The position numbers were made by a program, and so were the translations under genes. A DNA stretch of 64,000 nucleotides from Amanita rubescens (Eukaryota; Basidiomycota; Agaricomycetes; Agaricales; Amanitaceae). The stretch lies in assembly GCA_015039365.1 (NCBI GenBank), contig WION01000026.1, positions 186,001 through 250,000 on the forward strand, read 5' to 3'. Shown here piece by piece: positions 10,707 to 21,692 of this stretch; within the stretch, counting starts at the first letter, position 1; each line of letters begins with the position of its first letter. A model generated the notes under the pieces. That model was not told the origin of the DNA and did not search any database. It saw nothing but the letters and a program-made list of their open reading frames with translations.

Positions 10707-13054
10707 TTAAAAACTGCTGAATTCATCCGATGGCCCCGGCACCTTCATCTCCCCATCGTCTACAAGCATCAATTTGGGTCTGTCCAGCCTCGTCGCTACT
10801 TCATTGTACTTTTCCATAATGCGTTCCAGCTGTTTATAGAGCATCTTCTCCTTGTGCTCGTACGGTGAAATGTTTTTATCACCAGTGTAAAGGTCGTCAA
10901 TAGTTAAGCATGCCATGTCTTCAATGGCCTTTATCATAAAGGCACGTACCCTCGGCGTCAAGCGTTGGTCTCCCATTGACTCCGTGACCTCTTTACCGTC
11001 AACAACACCTGTTATGGTCAACGTCTTCCATAAATACAAGTCCCACAGGCCAGCATCAAGGCTGCAGCCGCAGTTCAAGTAACCTTTACGGACGCGAGCA
11101 TTTCTAAACTGCCCATCCGGTCGGAACAACGACTTTTTCTTTTTAAGCTTTTTGATAGTTTCTGGCGAGACCGTTTTTCGAGGAAGTGGGACCCCGTTCA
11201 ATACGAACTTTTGTCCTGCCTTGCCATCAACTATTTTTCCGCCTTTATCAATTGTGTGGTGGTAGGGACAGAACACATTGAATTGCTGTGTCGTAAGGCA
11301 CTCCAACGCTAGTTCTCGACTTGTTGCGCCTGCCTCAGGGACCACCGACTGATTTTCACGGATCAGGCGGCGAATATGTACATCAATCTGCGTCTCGAGC
11401 GGGTCGATCAAGAAGCGACGAACGGCTTTCTTCGCTTCATCTATACTCCACTGTGAGAAATAGACTGCGAAAGCCGTATGTCTACTGACCCTCTTTCTTA
11501 CGTTTCTTCTCCTCATCCAGATCACGGTATTTCACATCCTTAGCTGCAACTTAAAATCAACGACGACTTGTTTATTTTCGGCAATGATACATACTTTTTT
11601 TCGCATTTGTTTTTCCTTCCTTCGATGTATCCGATTCACCACTACTGCCAGTCTCCAACGATTCTTCGTCGCTACTGTCCTCGTCCTCGTAGTCAGTTTC
11701 GCTTTTCTCTGAAATTATAAGTTAGATAGTGGGAAAGACCTGTGATGGGCAGACACGTACTAGTACGCTTTCTCAATTTCTTTGATTTCCGCACTCGTCG
11801 CTTGCGCTTGCGCGATCCTTTCTTTGATGACACAGGCTCCGAGTCCGAGTCCGAGTCATTTGTGCTTTCATCATCTTCACTATGATCGGAGTCTGATTCA
11901 CCTGAGGAAATGTCTTTCTTCGATCTGGATGCTTTGCCCTTGGACCGATTTTGACGTTTTTTCTTGTTGCGATGCACACGCGCCGGGCCGCCTTCATCAC
12001 TATCAGTATCTGGTGCCTGCTTGCGCTTATTCTTCTTGTCAGAGCCGTCATGCCGTTTAGCTGCAGCAAGCGATAACGCTTCTCCAGTCGTAGCAGGAGC
12101 AACCAAGTCAACTCGAGGAGTCTCGGCAACTGGTGTAGACGGTTGAGGACCCGGAGTGATATCGTGCTGTGGCTTTTCTCCAGTCGTAGCAGGAGTAATC
12201 GAGTCAACTTGAGGAGTCTCGACAACGGGTGCAGACAGTTGAGGTCCCGGAGTGGTATCGGGCCGTGGAGCCTGAATGTCCACCGGTGAAACCAAGTCTC
12301 TGGTTTCAGACGCAGAAAAAGCAGCTGGAGGTTTCTGACTAGGAATGGGTTGCGGGGGATGCAGACCTGGTACATCAGCCCCGTCTATGATGTCGGGTGC
12401 ACAATGCTCAGCCTCGGCACCTGCAAGTGCCTTTCTGGGCTCAGACGGAGCAGATTCAACAACGGGAGTTTGAGCAGGGGCGCAAATCAACATCTGAGGT
12501 ACCACAGGGATGCCAGGTGTCGACATTGATGTCTCAGCAGGGGTATTGGAAGTATTCTTGTGAGTGTTCAAGATACCGTTGGCCTCCGTTGAACTAAGAG
12601 CTTCAGGCGCAGCATATTGCGTAACGAACAAGTGAGCTGCTTCAGAATCTTGGCCGAAACATGCAATCAGGTCTGCTTTATTATCTTCGATGAAGTTCCA
12701 TGCAACTGTCATCACGTCATGTGTCCTGGCTGCCTCACGAAGAGCGGCAATTTCCCCAAACAAGTTGTTCTTCCAGCGTGCAAAATCGTTCAATTTACGC
12801 TTGGGTACATCTGCCACCAATTAAATACTCTCAGTTGAGGTATGCCATCCTTCATAAACATCGTACATCATACCTTCAGGACGCTGAAACTCATTGATAG
12901 CTTTCGTCGCTTTTTCTACCTTTTTAAGTTCTTTTTGACATGATTTAAGAGCACGAGAAACCGCTAAGAAATGGACAATTAGAGGTGAAAATCTTTTGCG
13001 ACATGATTTACCAGTTGGTAATTTGTTCTCTGTGGTATTCAAGTCCTTTGGCAT
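10707..13054 (-). CDS. Transposon accessory protein, basic and S/T/P-rich, unknown function
   Basis: Exons 13054-13012, 12963-12874, 12810-11761, 11708-11595, 11543-11502 and 11464-10707 join in frame to 699 codons (698 aa); introns are 48, 63, 52, 51 and 37 bp. A start further upstream near 13,170, through one more intron, is also possible. The N-terminal ~100 aa is helical (FIEDNKADLIACFGQDSEAA). A ~200-aa P/T-rich middle carries a duplicated tract near 12,100-12,290. It is followed by strongly basic nuclear-localisation-like stretches (RKRKRRVRKSKKLRKR) and acidic runs. The C-terminal ~250 aa is globular with Cys/His (CPYHHTIDKGGK, GYLNCGCSLDAGLWDLYLW). I do not recognise it. Position and orientation between the left array and the transposase suggest an element-encoded nuclear protein. 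Confidence 0.7.
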
Positions 13055-13169
13055 TGGCACGGTATTGGGGACGTCTAAAGGCTTGTTACTTTTTTCACTG
13101 CAATCTTATGTTTATCCCCCCCATCAACGAAAACCTATGACGTTTTGTCGGCCGATGCCAAACCATTAC

Positions 13170-14099
13170 GCGTTTCAAAGCACTGCCAACTAATCCATGT
13201 GACGGTCCCATTCCAAATGGAATATCCGAATATGCAACAAGTCATTGGTCAGGAATCAGGATAATCTTTTCTTTTGCGATCAGGCGCTCAAACCTGCTCA
13301 AACACGGTTTGACATCAGAAGTGGATCCTGACAACTGAAGCGGAATCATTCAAACACGGTTCGACATATAAAGCGGATCCTCAGGCTGTCGGATAAATGT
13401 AAAGATTACAGCTTATCAAATTCCTATCAGAACGGTAACCACTGATCCATCAACATTAGACATGACACACAACAGCACCTGTTGACTCATCATGTTCGCC
13501 TGTATATAGCCTTATATAGCCTATCATCTAGCATTATTATTAGAGGGAGCCAGCTATTGAATAGTGCCAGAGATATGCTAGCAGAGTGAAATAGATAACC
13601 TCGTTGTCGAATTCTCTCTTTGTCCCTCTCTTTATGCTCTCTTTACGTTCTCTTTGTCCCCAGCCTAAACTAGGAAAGTACACGTGCAGCGCCGACCTTC
13701 CCCTTTTGGGCTCTGGAACGCAGGTGGTCTCGATCGCTCCATCGTCAGTGCCACTCAGGAACCCTTAAACTAAACTAGGAAGGTACACGTGCAGTGCCGA
13801 CGGGGGCTGGAGGAGGTGATGGTGATGCGGGTCAGCGGGTGCGGGTGCAAGCCGCAGTTGGTGCTGTCTATGGACTTTGAGAGTTTTCTAGCCGTCCCCC
13901 CTCGCCTGCTCCTAGCAGCGTGCCTGATGTGGCAACAGCGTTTGAAGAGGCCCAAGCTGCCGGTTTAGTCAATACTGTAGTCTAGACTCTAAGTAGTGCA
14001 GTGTGCCCTTTTTGTCGTACTTGTACTAATTCATCAGCATCCCCACTCAAAAATATATGTATGTCATATGAAGTTGTGTCATTTCCTATTTCGACTTCC
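13170..14099. other. Gene-poor stretch with short direct repeats
   Basis: No gene supported. It has two copies of a ~37-bp repeat (taaactaggaaagtacacgt, at about 13,667 and 13,770) and two copies of a shorter motif around caaacacggttygacat (13,303 and 13,350). A C/T-rich tract lies near 13,610-13,660. Confidence 0.6.
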
Positions 14100-14830
14100 C
14101 TACTGCTGGTACATGAGTTGCCTGTTCGTGTGCATGTCAGAAAGCTCAGCAATATCTATCATGGCATAGCACAATATCTCCTCGAGCCCTTTAATAACCA
14201 AATCAATTTTCTGTCGCAGTTCCTGAGTCGAATATAGCTCTTTCCCTACTCCTGCGAGTTGCAGAATGTTGTCTTCACACCTGATTAGGTTGTTCTTCAA
14301 TCGTTCCATATTTGTAAGGGCATGTTCGAGTACAGTTTGATCTTTCTTGGCAATATAGTCGATGCACATGTTTTCGAGGTACACGTTGGCTGACGGAGTC
14401 GCTAACGAAAGGAACGTGTTATAGACACTCTGAGCCTGCTTTTTCCAATGTTGGACACTTTGCAGACTTGAATGATCTCAGGTGACACTCAAAATGCGAT
14501 GGCGAAAATACTACGCACGGAGATTGGTTGCTGGTTGTCGGAAATATGTGGTCGACTATCCCTGGCAGGGGTAAACTTGGGCTACAGTGACAAAAAGAAC
14601 GATGGAAAGATATAAAAAGATCCGAAGGAATAACATACCGAGTTTCCCAGTATTTACTTTTTCGCCGCGCCCGTATCTTCGTTTTATTCCTAGATTCATG
14701 TAAATGAGCCTCAAGTTTTGATACAGAAATTGATTGGTGCTTGCTTTTCGTAGTACCGTTTGCTTCTTTCTCGCTCTGCAGCTTTTTTATCTTCCAGGGT
14801 GTGGTGAAGTTGAGGACGAGGCATGTTTCG
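14100..14830 (-). CDS. Transposon accessory protein, small, helical
   Basis: Supported exons are 14466-14100, 14581-14519 and a 5' exon ending at 14639; phases agree (2, 2). The N-terminal part carries a basic RARRKSKYWETR segment. Near 14,830-14,730 (minus) there is an ATG-led frame, MPRPQLHHTLEDKKAAERER, that looks like a real N-terminus but could not be joined cleanly to the next exon. The C-terminal ~120 aa is helical (NVYLENMCIDYIAKKD, NMERLKNNLIRCEDN) and ends at 14100. Short proteins starting with an MPRPxLxHT motif and a charged coiled region are, from memory, common in Agaricomycetes. Function unknown. It sits between the other two minus-strand genes of the island. Confidence 0.5.
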
Positions 14831-15361
14831 AGTCAAGGAGCTTTAAAGTTTAGACGCATCTGTGACCTAGTCCTTGCATTCGTCTCACGTTTACTCACAG
14901 GCAGTGTTTCCTCGCTGCTACCTCTATGATACCTTGCATTTTTATTGAATATCATAACAACAATTCATCTAATACAATTTAAGACACTTGAATGCGCTGA
15001 TTATACACACACTGGGTAAGTGCAGCCAGTGGTATGTGCATCGGGAGTTCGGACTGGTCCCACATGTGCTTCTTCTTCCTTCAAACCAAACTGAGCGCTT
15101 CAATGGCATTATGGCAACAGTAAGTGGGTCCCTTGCTCTTGCCAAACAACACTATACTACTAGTCTATGCGGTGCGCAAGATATGGAGATGGCAAAGGAA
15201 ACGGACAAACTCGGTTGCATTGCCACAGATAAGAATAGAAATATACTAAAAATAGGTGATGTGCATCATTCCTCGATCACGCATCAAAAATCTAACGGTC
15301 CTCTATTACTCGGCAGGATCGCTCATCCTATCTGACAATAATATTGTCACTACCATAATTT

Positions 15362-16247
15362 CTACCCCGACACAGAAGGTCCAGCAATTCCATGCTGTGC
15401 TAGTAATACTAATGCTTCTGTCAGCTGTGCTTGCTTTGCAGCAAGAGTTGCCTGAGCATCGACGGCTGACTCCTCTGCCTCTACCAGTCTCTTTGCCATT
15501 TCAAGAGCTCCCTGACGCTTCGTGACCAGAAGAGCTCGGGTTATAGAATGAAATTGGTTGATCAAGGAAACCGTATCTTCTTTGGCATCCCTTCGTAAGC
15601 TTGAGGAGGTGAAATGGGTTGCAGACGACCCAGCGTTCCCATGTTGTGCCATCACAGCAAGCCAACAACCAGTTTCTTCGGATAATCTTTCAGCCTAGCC
15701 CAGTCATTATTTTGCGAATCAGAACCAAAATAACTAATGATACTTACTCGAGCAATTAGTGCGCCAATCTCACGATGGAATCGTTTTGTTGATGCGGCCT
15801 GGTCTTCCATTCGCTTGCGTAAGGCCTGAGGACGTATAATTTCTGTGAATCTTGTCAGATATGGGTATATCACATCATTGAAAGCTGACCGAGTTTTTTA
15901 CTACCGCGCATTGCGCCTCCCACGAAGCCCCAAGCAGGATTTTTTTTCGTCACTTTAGCCTTTTTACGAGCAAAAGAAGAAAAGACAGTAGGTGAGCGCA
16001 GAGGAGATGAAGGAGGCAGGCTTGATAGTCCATCCGTTCTTTCAAACAGACCAGGTGACGACATGGGTGTCGCATCAATCCCAGAAAGACTACAGGGATG
16101 TTCCTGGCTTCTGCTAGGTGTGATAGGTGTTGCGTTTCCACACGTAAATGATGAAATCAGAGATTGCTGTGGCGTCAGATGCTCCAGGAGTTGTTGAATC
16201 GAAAGCTGACTTTGCTCATTCGCGATTACAGGCACAGCAGGGGCCAT
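15362..16247 (-). CDS. Transposon accessory protein, S/P-rich N-terminus with helical C-terminus
   Basis: Exons 16247-15890, 15842-15748 and 15694-15362 give 261 aa; introns are 47 and 53 bp and phases are consistent. The first ~100 residues are Ser/Pro-rich (PSRSQEHPCSLSG, SSLPPSSPLRSPT), with a basic patch (FARKKAKVTKKN) and GGAMRGSKKLG. The rest is helical and Ala/Glu/Lys-rich with heptad-like spacing (EMAKRLVEAEESAVDAQATL) and two copies of a short AQHGxAG motif. The start is the ATG at 16247. About 500 bp separates it from the divergently transcribed transposase gene, so they may share a promoter region. Function unknown. Confidence 0.6.
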
Positions 16248-16763
16248 ATGAGACGAAAGACTGTCAGAACCCTAGTATGAAACGATATTGAGTAATGACA
16301 ATTGTGAGTAGTGCGAAGCGTGCCTGCTGCCCTAGGGTTGGGTTTAAGTCCTGTCTCCGAGTCGTCTCTGACTCTTCTACAGTTGCATCATCTGTCGGTC
16401 TCGCCTCTAACCCTTTTTTTTCATGGCTTTTCTGGAGCTAGCGTTCGTGTTACCCCTAGGTGTCGTGCTATACAACAAGGACTCACTTCAAGGAATAAGT
16501 GGCCTGCCTTGGTGTGAATGCACTGTGACAGGGGAGGTCTGTCTGGACATTGGTTACAATACCGCACGCGGCCTTGCTTTGGGGCCATGCTGGAGGTTGC
16601 GAAGGGGAACGGTTGAAGCGGCATGTACTGCCGCACCTGATCAAAAGAATTTGAAAAAGAGACAAAAATAGGTACTTCGGCGCTTTCGGTTTAGGAACCG
16701 GGAAAACATGTCCCATACTATGTTTGGTAAGAGAGAATAGATGGAAATCCTCTTGGAAACGCT

Positions 16764-19700
16764 TTGATGATGCTGGGCTCGTTTGGCGCTTTCGGAGCAA
16801 CGGGTTTAGACTGTTTAGTGAGAGTATGGTTCTGCGTCATGTCTGGCATGGAAATTCGCTTGCAAACACCTCCTGCTTCACCTGTGCTGTTGTCGCTGGA
16901 TGACCTTCCATCACCCGAGTCAATTATACAAAAGAATGTAAAAAAGCAGTCATATACCATCATTTCTCCACAAAAGAAGCCTCGGCACCCTGGCACCGGT
17001 TCTAAGAAAAGCCACCAGAAGCGCACAACTGACACATTTCAAGCAGGTGATGGAGATGATAGCTTCTATGGCGCACATCCTGTAGACGATGACTCGTCAC
17101 AATACAGTCTAAATTCAATAGATGGCTTACCAGAAAGTTCAATCATCGGCCACCCATCAGCGATATCTCCCACCGCCTTTGACGCAACAGACTCCGATGA
17201 GTTGGAGTACTACACATATGTGGAATCGGTCTTGGACTTTGTGGCTGGCTTGTTTCAGGTATCGGCAACGGTGTTTGTGGTTCAAGGCTGGGATATGAAA
17301 AGAGCATCAGCTACAGTAAGTTTCAAGGTGATTTCAATTCATACATGCACCGTGACTCATTCCTGGACCTTTGAAAGACTTCATGGTATCATCTTGAACG
17401 TTTGGTGATAGAAAACAAGGCCGTTATCGTCTGTTGCTGTCCACAAGGGAATATCCATAGAGAAAGGCATTGTGTCCATGTGAAATTCGTCCAAGAGTAC
17501 TATGGAACGGAGCATTTGCCATCCACAAATCAACGTATGCGAGATTTCATGAAACGATGATCATATAGCGGCTGAGGACTGACGCGATGCTAGTTGACAA
17601 CCTGCCCAAACCTGTCGTCATGTTTTCACAAGATATAGGGGATAATCAGACAATAACGCACCTATTCTCCGTTTCTACATTTGGCCAACGCTCCATCAAA
17701 TACCGGTCGATTGTTTATCATGTAGGATCAGCCGATGGTGCAGGAGCATGGACATGCAGTAGGGACGGAAATAGCCAATGTGTGCACATCTCCAGCGCAA
17801 GACACCATCTTCAGAAGCTCGTACATGCAGACCCACATGCGCGGGATCCACTGGCACATTTGCTGCCAGAGCGTGGTACGTGAGCACTGCCACTTGTTTG
17901 GAGATGGTTCTCAAGTCCTAATATGGCAGTTGATCCTGGTGTACGCACCGTCAATAATACAAGTATCACCAGAGTCGCTATTTCGCATCGTCCCATCCTA
18001 CCACCTATCTGGGCAACATTGCCTACTGATCCACATCTTTACAAGCGACCAGTGGCCTCCTTCACTGTTCCCGACCGGATCACATTGGATGCAGATGCGC
18101 GATGTATTTGTGGTGCTTCGAGGGTGCCAGATAACGGGACTGTGTTCCTTCCTTGCAAAGTTTATGGGTTGACCGCGGTCCATACCTGTGAAATTGAACT
18201 TCAACCTTGCAATACCTGCCCCCGCGCGTATCGTCGATATGTTGGTCCAGATAGCCGAGAAAATGGAATCTTCAACTGGAACAATAAACTTCTTTTCACC
18301 CACGATCTCTTAGACGACTACACCGCTTCGTTCACATCATCTGAAACTCCATTTACTGCATGGATGAGCGTGGTACAGAGAAGATACATACGATATGCTT
18401 CACCTGAGCCATTCGTTCGCCGCGATGATGTTTTTTTGGCGGCTTGGTTTGCCTACAGCAATGTTCAGGCGATGGATGGCGATATGAGTTGCCCGGGGTG
18501 CGGGCCTACTCCTGACAACGTGATTTGGGATGGAGTAAGCCTCTCTTTTCATCGCAAACACCTCCTCCCTACCTTACGGCCTCCAACGGTGGTGAACGAA
18601 AATTCTTTGGAGAGAGAGAGCAAACGCATCTCGCAATCGTTGATCAAGTCCGCAGAAGTCCGCCGCAATATGCAGAAAGTCATTGATGCAGCTGGCACCA
18701 CCAAAGGCGAAGCAATACTTTCACTCGGGCAACTGACAGACCACTTTGGACTAATACAGGCGACTACCAGCGCTTTGAGGGAAATAAATCAAGAGCTCGG
18801 AGAATACTTCAATAGCCACTATGGCATTGAGATGTTAGCGAGCGAGAGAAGGCCTAGTTCAGAGATTTCCCAGCTTTTTCGACAGGTACGTGGAACATGT
18901 AGCTTTACATCAATCTGGTTCTTATCCCGGGTATACTACAGATCGCAGCCGACGACTCAGTTCTACAGATGATAACGATCTCATCAAGGAAGCTTCTAGA
19001 AGAGTTTGTTGAAAATCCGTCGCCGGTGACAGTATCGCCTCTCATCACTATACCCGCCATCTACCGCGCGCTCCGATTTGAAGAGCAGCATCATAAACAA
19101 TCATACTCTGCACCACTTATTGCAATCTGCCGGTGGATAGCGAATAAAGCCAAAAGCATTCTCGAATCGATGTTATCAGACACAGCACCCGGCATAGATC
19201 TCACGGCTATGGCGCTTTCCAATGATTGGAGAAAGGTACGTCATTGTCGAGTCGTTCATGCACAAGCAAAGTTTCTGATTGAACGAGGTGCAGACGGGTA
19301 CTTGCTATAGCATGCCACAAATCCGCCACAGACCAAGGTACCCGAAGCTCAAGGATGATAACGTTGGCGAGAGCGACGAGCGGGGTGGCCAATGCTCAAA
19401 ATACTATTGGCAGTATAGCCAAAGACGATTGACAGGCGGCATTATGTGTGCATGGTGCACACATAGCATTTGTTATGGGTTTCACTGCATTCCCAGAGGC
19501 GAAGGGCGTAACGATGTTTTTTCAGCAATGATTACGCGATGGCCCAAGGCTCCGAAACGCGTCATATATGATTTTGCATGCGCGCTGGGTCCCTACTGCA
19601 TGACGCGTGAATCGGACTTTTTCGCTGACACCATTTTTGTAGTAGATGACTTCCACGCAAAGGGTCATACAAAGTGCTCAGCAGCGTCATTCCTCAAAAC

Positions 19701-19890
19701 ATATGCCGAACTGGACCCGCGCTTACTTAAGATCAATTCCAGTGCAGCTGAGTGCGGAAATGGAGGAATTGGACGCATCCGTAAATCAGTCAGTTACATG
19801 ACCCAGGGCCGGGCGATCCTATACACAAAAACTTTCATTTCAGTTTGGAATCGTATAATGATTCGCAAGCAACTGGGGATGGACAAGTAA
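16764..19890 (+). CDS. KDZ-type transposase with cysteine-cluster (CxC) domains
   Basis: Multi-exon plus-strand gene. The 3' structure is secure: an exon ending 18885, then 18942..19235 and 19288..19890. The 5' exons (about 16,764-17,260, 17,405-17,540 and 17,590-17,880) are only outlined; the start may be ATG 16764 or 16839. The N-terminus is S/P-rich and acidic, then come zinc-binding-like stretches VCCCPQGNIHREGHCVHV and WTCSRDGNSQCVHI. The middle has a CxC cluster (RCICGASRV, PCKVYGL, CNTCPRAYRRYVG, CPGCGP). The C-terminal ~200 aa is the highly conserved block GGIMCAWCTHSICYGFHCIP, RWPKAPKRVIYDFACALG, VVDDFHAKGHTKCS, INSSAAECGNGG. Such blocks are known from fungal proteins annotated as CxC clusters associated with KDZ transposases. 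It may itself be the transposase or a close derivative. No frameshift in the 3' half, so the copy may be young. Confidence 0.75.
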
Positions 19891-19914
19891 ATAGTGTATT
19901 ATGCAATTTCATAC

Positions 19915-20830
19915 AAGAATAAACCATAGCTGGGTAGGGTTGAAATGGTACACAAAAACTATAACTGAGTGGTGGTGCAAAGAAACCATACCCGAGTGAG
20001 GCTGAGATGGTGCAAGAAAACTAGAGGCATTCGGCGGTGCGAGGAAACCATACCCTCGCGAGGCTGAGATGGTGCGAGAAAACTGGAGGCAGTAAGTGGT
20101 GCGAGGAAACCATAAGCAAGCGAGGTTGAGATGGTGCGAGAAAACTAGAGGCATTCGGTGGTGCGAGGAAACCATAAGCAAGCGAGGTTGAGATGGTGCG
20201 AGAAAACTATTGCTGGCCACTGGTGCGATAAAACCATACCCGAGCGAGGCTGAGATGGTGCGAGAAAACTAGAGGCAGTCGGTGGTGTGAGGAAACCATA
20301 CCCGAGCGAGGCTGAGATGGTGCGAGAAAACTAGAGGCATTCGGTGGTGAGGAAACCATACCCGAGCGAGGCTGAGATGGTGCGAGAAAACTAGAGGCAG
20401 TCGGTGGTGCGAGGAAACCATAAGCAAGCGAGGTTGAGATGGTGCGAGAAAACTATTGCCGGCCACTGGTGCGATAAAACCATACCCGAGCGAGGCTGAG
20501 ATGGTGCGATAAAACTAGAGGCAGTCAGTGGTGTGAGGAAACCATACCCGGGCGAGGCTGAGATGGTGCGAGAAAACTATTGCTGGCCACTGGTGCGATA
20601 AAACCATACCCGAGCGAGGCTAAGATGGTGCGAGAAAACTAGAGACAGCGGTGGTGTGAGGAAACCATACCCGAGCGAGGCTGAGATGGTGCGAGAAAAC
20701 TAGAGGCAGTCGGTGGTGCGAGGAAACCATAAGCAAGCGAGGTTGAGATGGTGGGAGAAAACTATCGCCCGTCGGTGGTGCGAGGAGACCATAGCTGGGT
20801 GAGGTGCGAGAAAACTATTAGTGTTGGAGC
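19915..20830. repeat. Right tandem array, ~61-bp unit, about 14 copies
   Basis: Unit: gaggaaaccatacccgagcg, then a gaggctgagatggtgcgaga core and an aaaactagaggcagtcggtg tail. It is repeated every 60-62 bp starting 25 bp after the transposase stop. There are two sub-variants (caagcgaggttgag and cccgagcgaggctgag). The two half-motifs gtgcgaGGAAACCATA and gtgcgaGAAAACTA are the inverted equivalents of the left-array half-motifs (ggttttcttacacc, agttttttagaacc), so the arrays are inverted relative to each other. Confidence 0.9.
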
Positions 20831-21594
20831 ACCATCCAAGCAGGAAGTGTCGGAAACGATAGACGGGCGGGCGGCGGTGAATGGAAACCACCAGCTTTGG
20901 AGTGCTGGAATACCGTCGAGGCAACTTGTAAATGGCAGACCCGGAAGGCAGGGCGCAACCGACTACGGCTTAACGACTAGTACGGCCTGGTTCAACCAAG
21001 GCGGGACCTAATCCGCGCAGGGGCTGGCACCTGATCCGGGGTGGCACTCACTTGCGGCGAGCAACGGGAGGTGGCAGAAGGGGAAACCGGGGAGGCGAGA
21101 TATGGTGCAGGAGTACCGACTGGGATGCTGGACCATCCATGCGGGGGAGGCAGTAGTGTACAAGTACCAAGCGCCTAGGCGACGAAGTTGGTAAAAACTA
21201 CGTCGTTTCAAAAGAGTGAGAGAAGTCACGTGCTCTAGGGAACGACCGTCTGTTCCTGTCTTTAGGTGGCAGTACGTGTCCGTTACGAACGTCCTGTCAC
21301 TCGCGTCCTGCCCCTTCTCAGCGCTTGATCGTGTGAATACATGGACATATAGATGGTGGTGAAGGCGATAAACATGAACCCAATATTGTTTGGACAATGA
21401 TCGGTTCACGGGCCGGTTCACCGACGCCACCACATTTTGAACCTTTCTCATTAAATAAAGCTAATTTTTCGACACCAGCGTTAAATCGTTGCATAATTGT
21501 GGGGGTTGACGTAGCCTGCTAATGCAACTTGGGAAAAAGGCCCATTAGATCCAATGGACTAGCTATATGAGCGCAACTCAGCAGTCCTGCTCCC
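20831..21594. other. Right flank of the transposon island
   Basis: No gene supported. GC-rich and degenerate, it may contain the outer end of the element. Open frames on either strand lack family signal. Confidence 0.5.
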
Positions 21595-21665
21595 CTTTAT
21601 GATTATCCCCAAGCCTCTCTCCCGACGCCCACCCCGACAATGAGCGCTACCAGCCTCGTCGACAG
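21595..21665 (+). pseudogene. TYR1 5' fragment (~60 bp)
   Basis: The sequence ccccaagcctctctcccgac followed by gcccaccccgacaatgagcg closely matches the TYR1 start region at 4,650-4,690 and 25,700-25,745. Similarity ends at about 21,665, just before the stop of the isochorismatase-GST gene. Confidence 0.6.
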
Positions 21666-21692
21666 TATGTAGTCTGAATTATGCTAGAAATA

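Larger units (their letters stand above)
9100..20830. mobile_element. Large KDZ-type transposon-like island bounded by inverted tandem arrays
   Basis: The interval runs from a first copy of the array motif (atggttttcccccaccacg, near 9,095) to the last motif (gtgcgaggagaccatagct, near 20,780), which is its inverted counterpart. Inside are three minus-strand accessory genes (10,707-16,247) and one plus-strand transposase gene (16.8-19.9 kb). The outermost genes stop within about 60 bp of the arrays on each side. KDZ elements (Kyakuja-Dileera-Zisupton) are established as large fungal DNA transposons with accessory genes. No TET/JBP dioxygenase gene is visible here. I could not find an exact terminal inverted repeat or target-site duplication, so the ends are approximate. 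Confidence 0.6.

Noticed and set aside
10707..13054. TET/JBP dioxygenase carried by the KDZ island
   Set aside because: No HxD...H iron-binding pattern or TET/JBP core motif is seen in any of the three accessory genes.
19909..20924. Minus-strand frames in the right array encoding repetitive SHHRxPLVFSHHLxLA peptides
   Set aside because: By-product of the ~61-bp repeats; frequent frame shifts between units and no start context.
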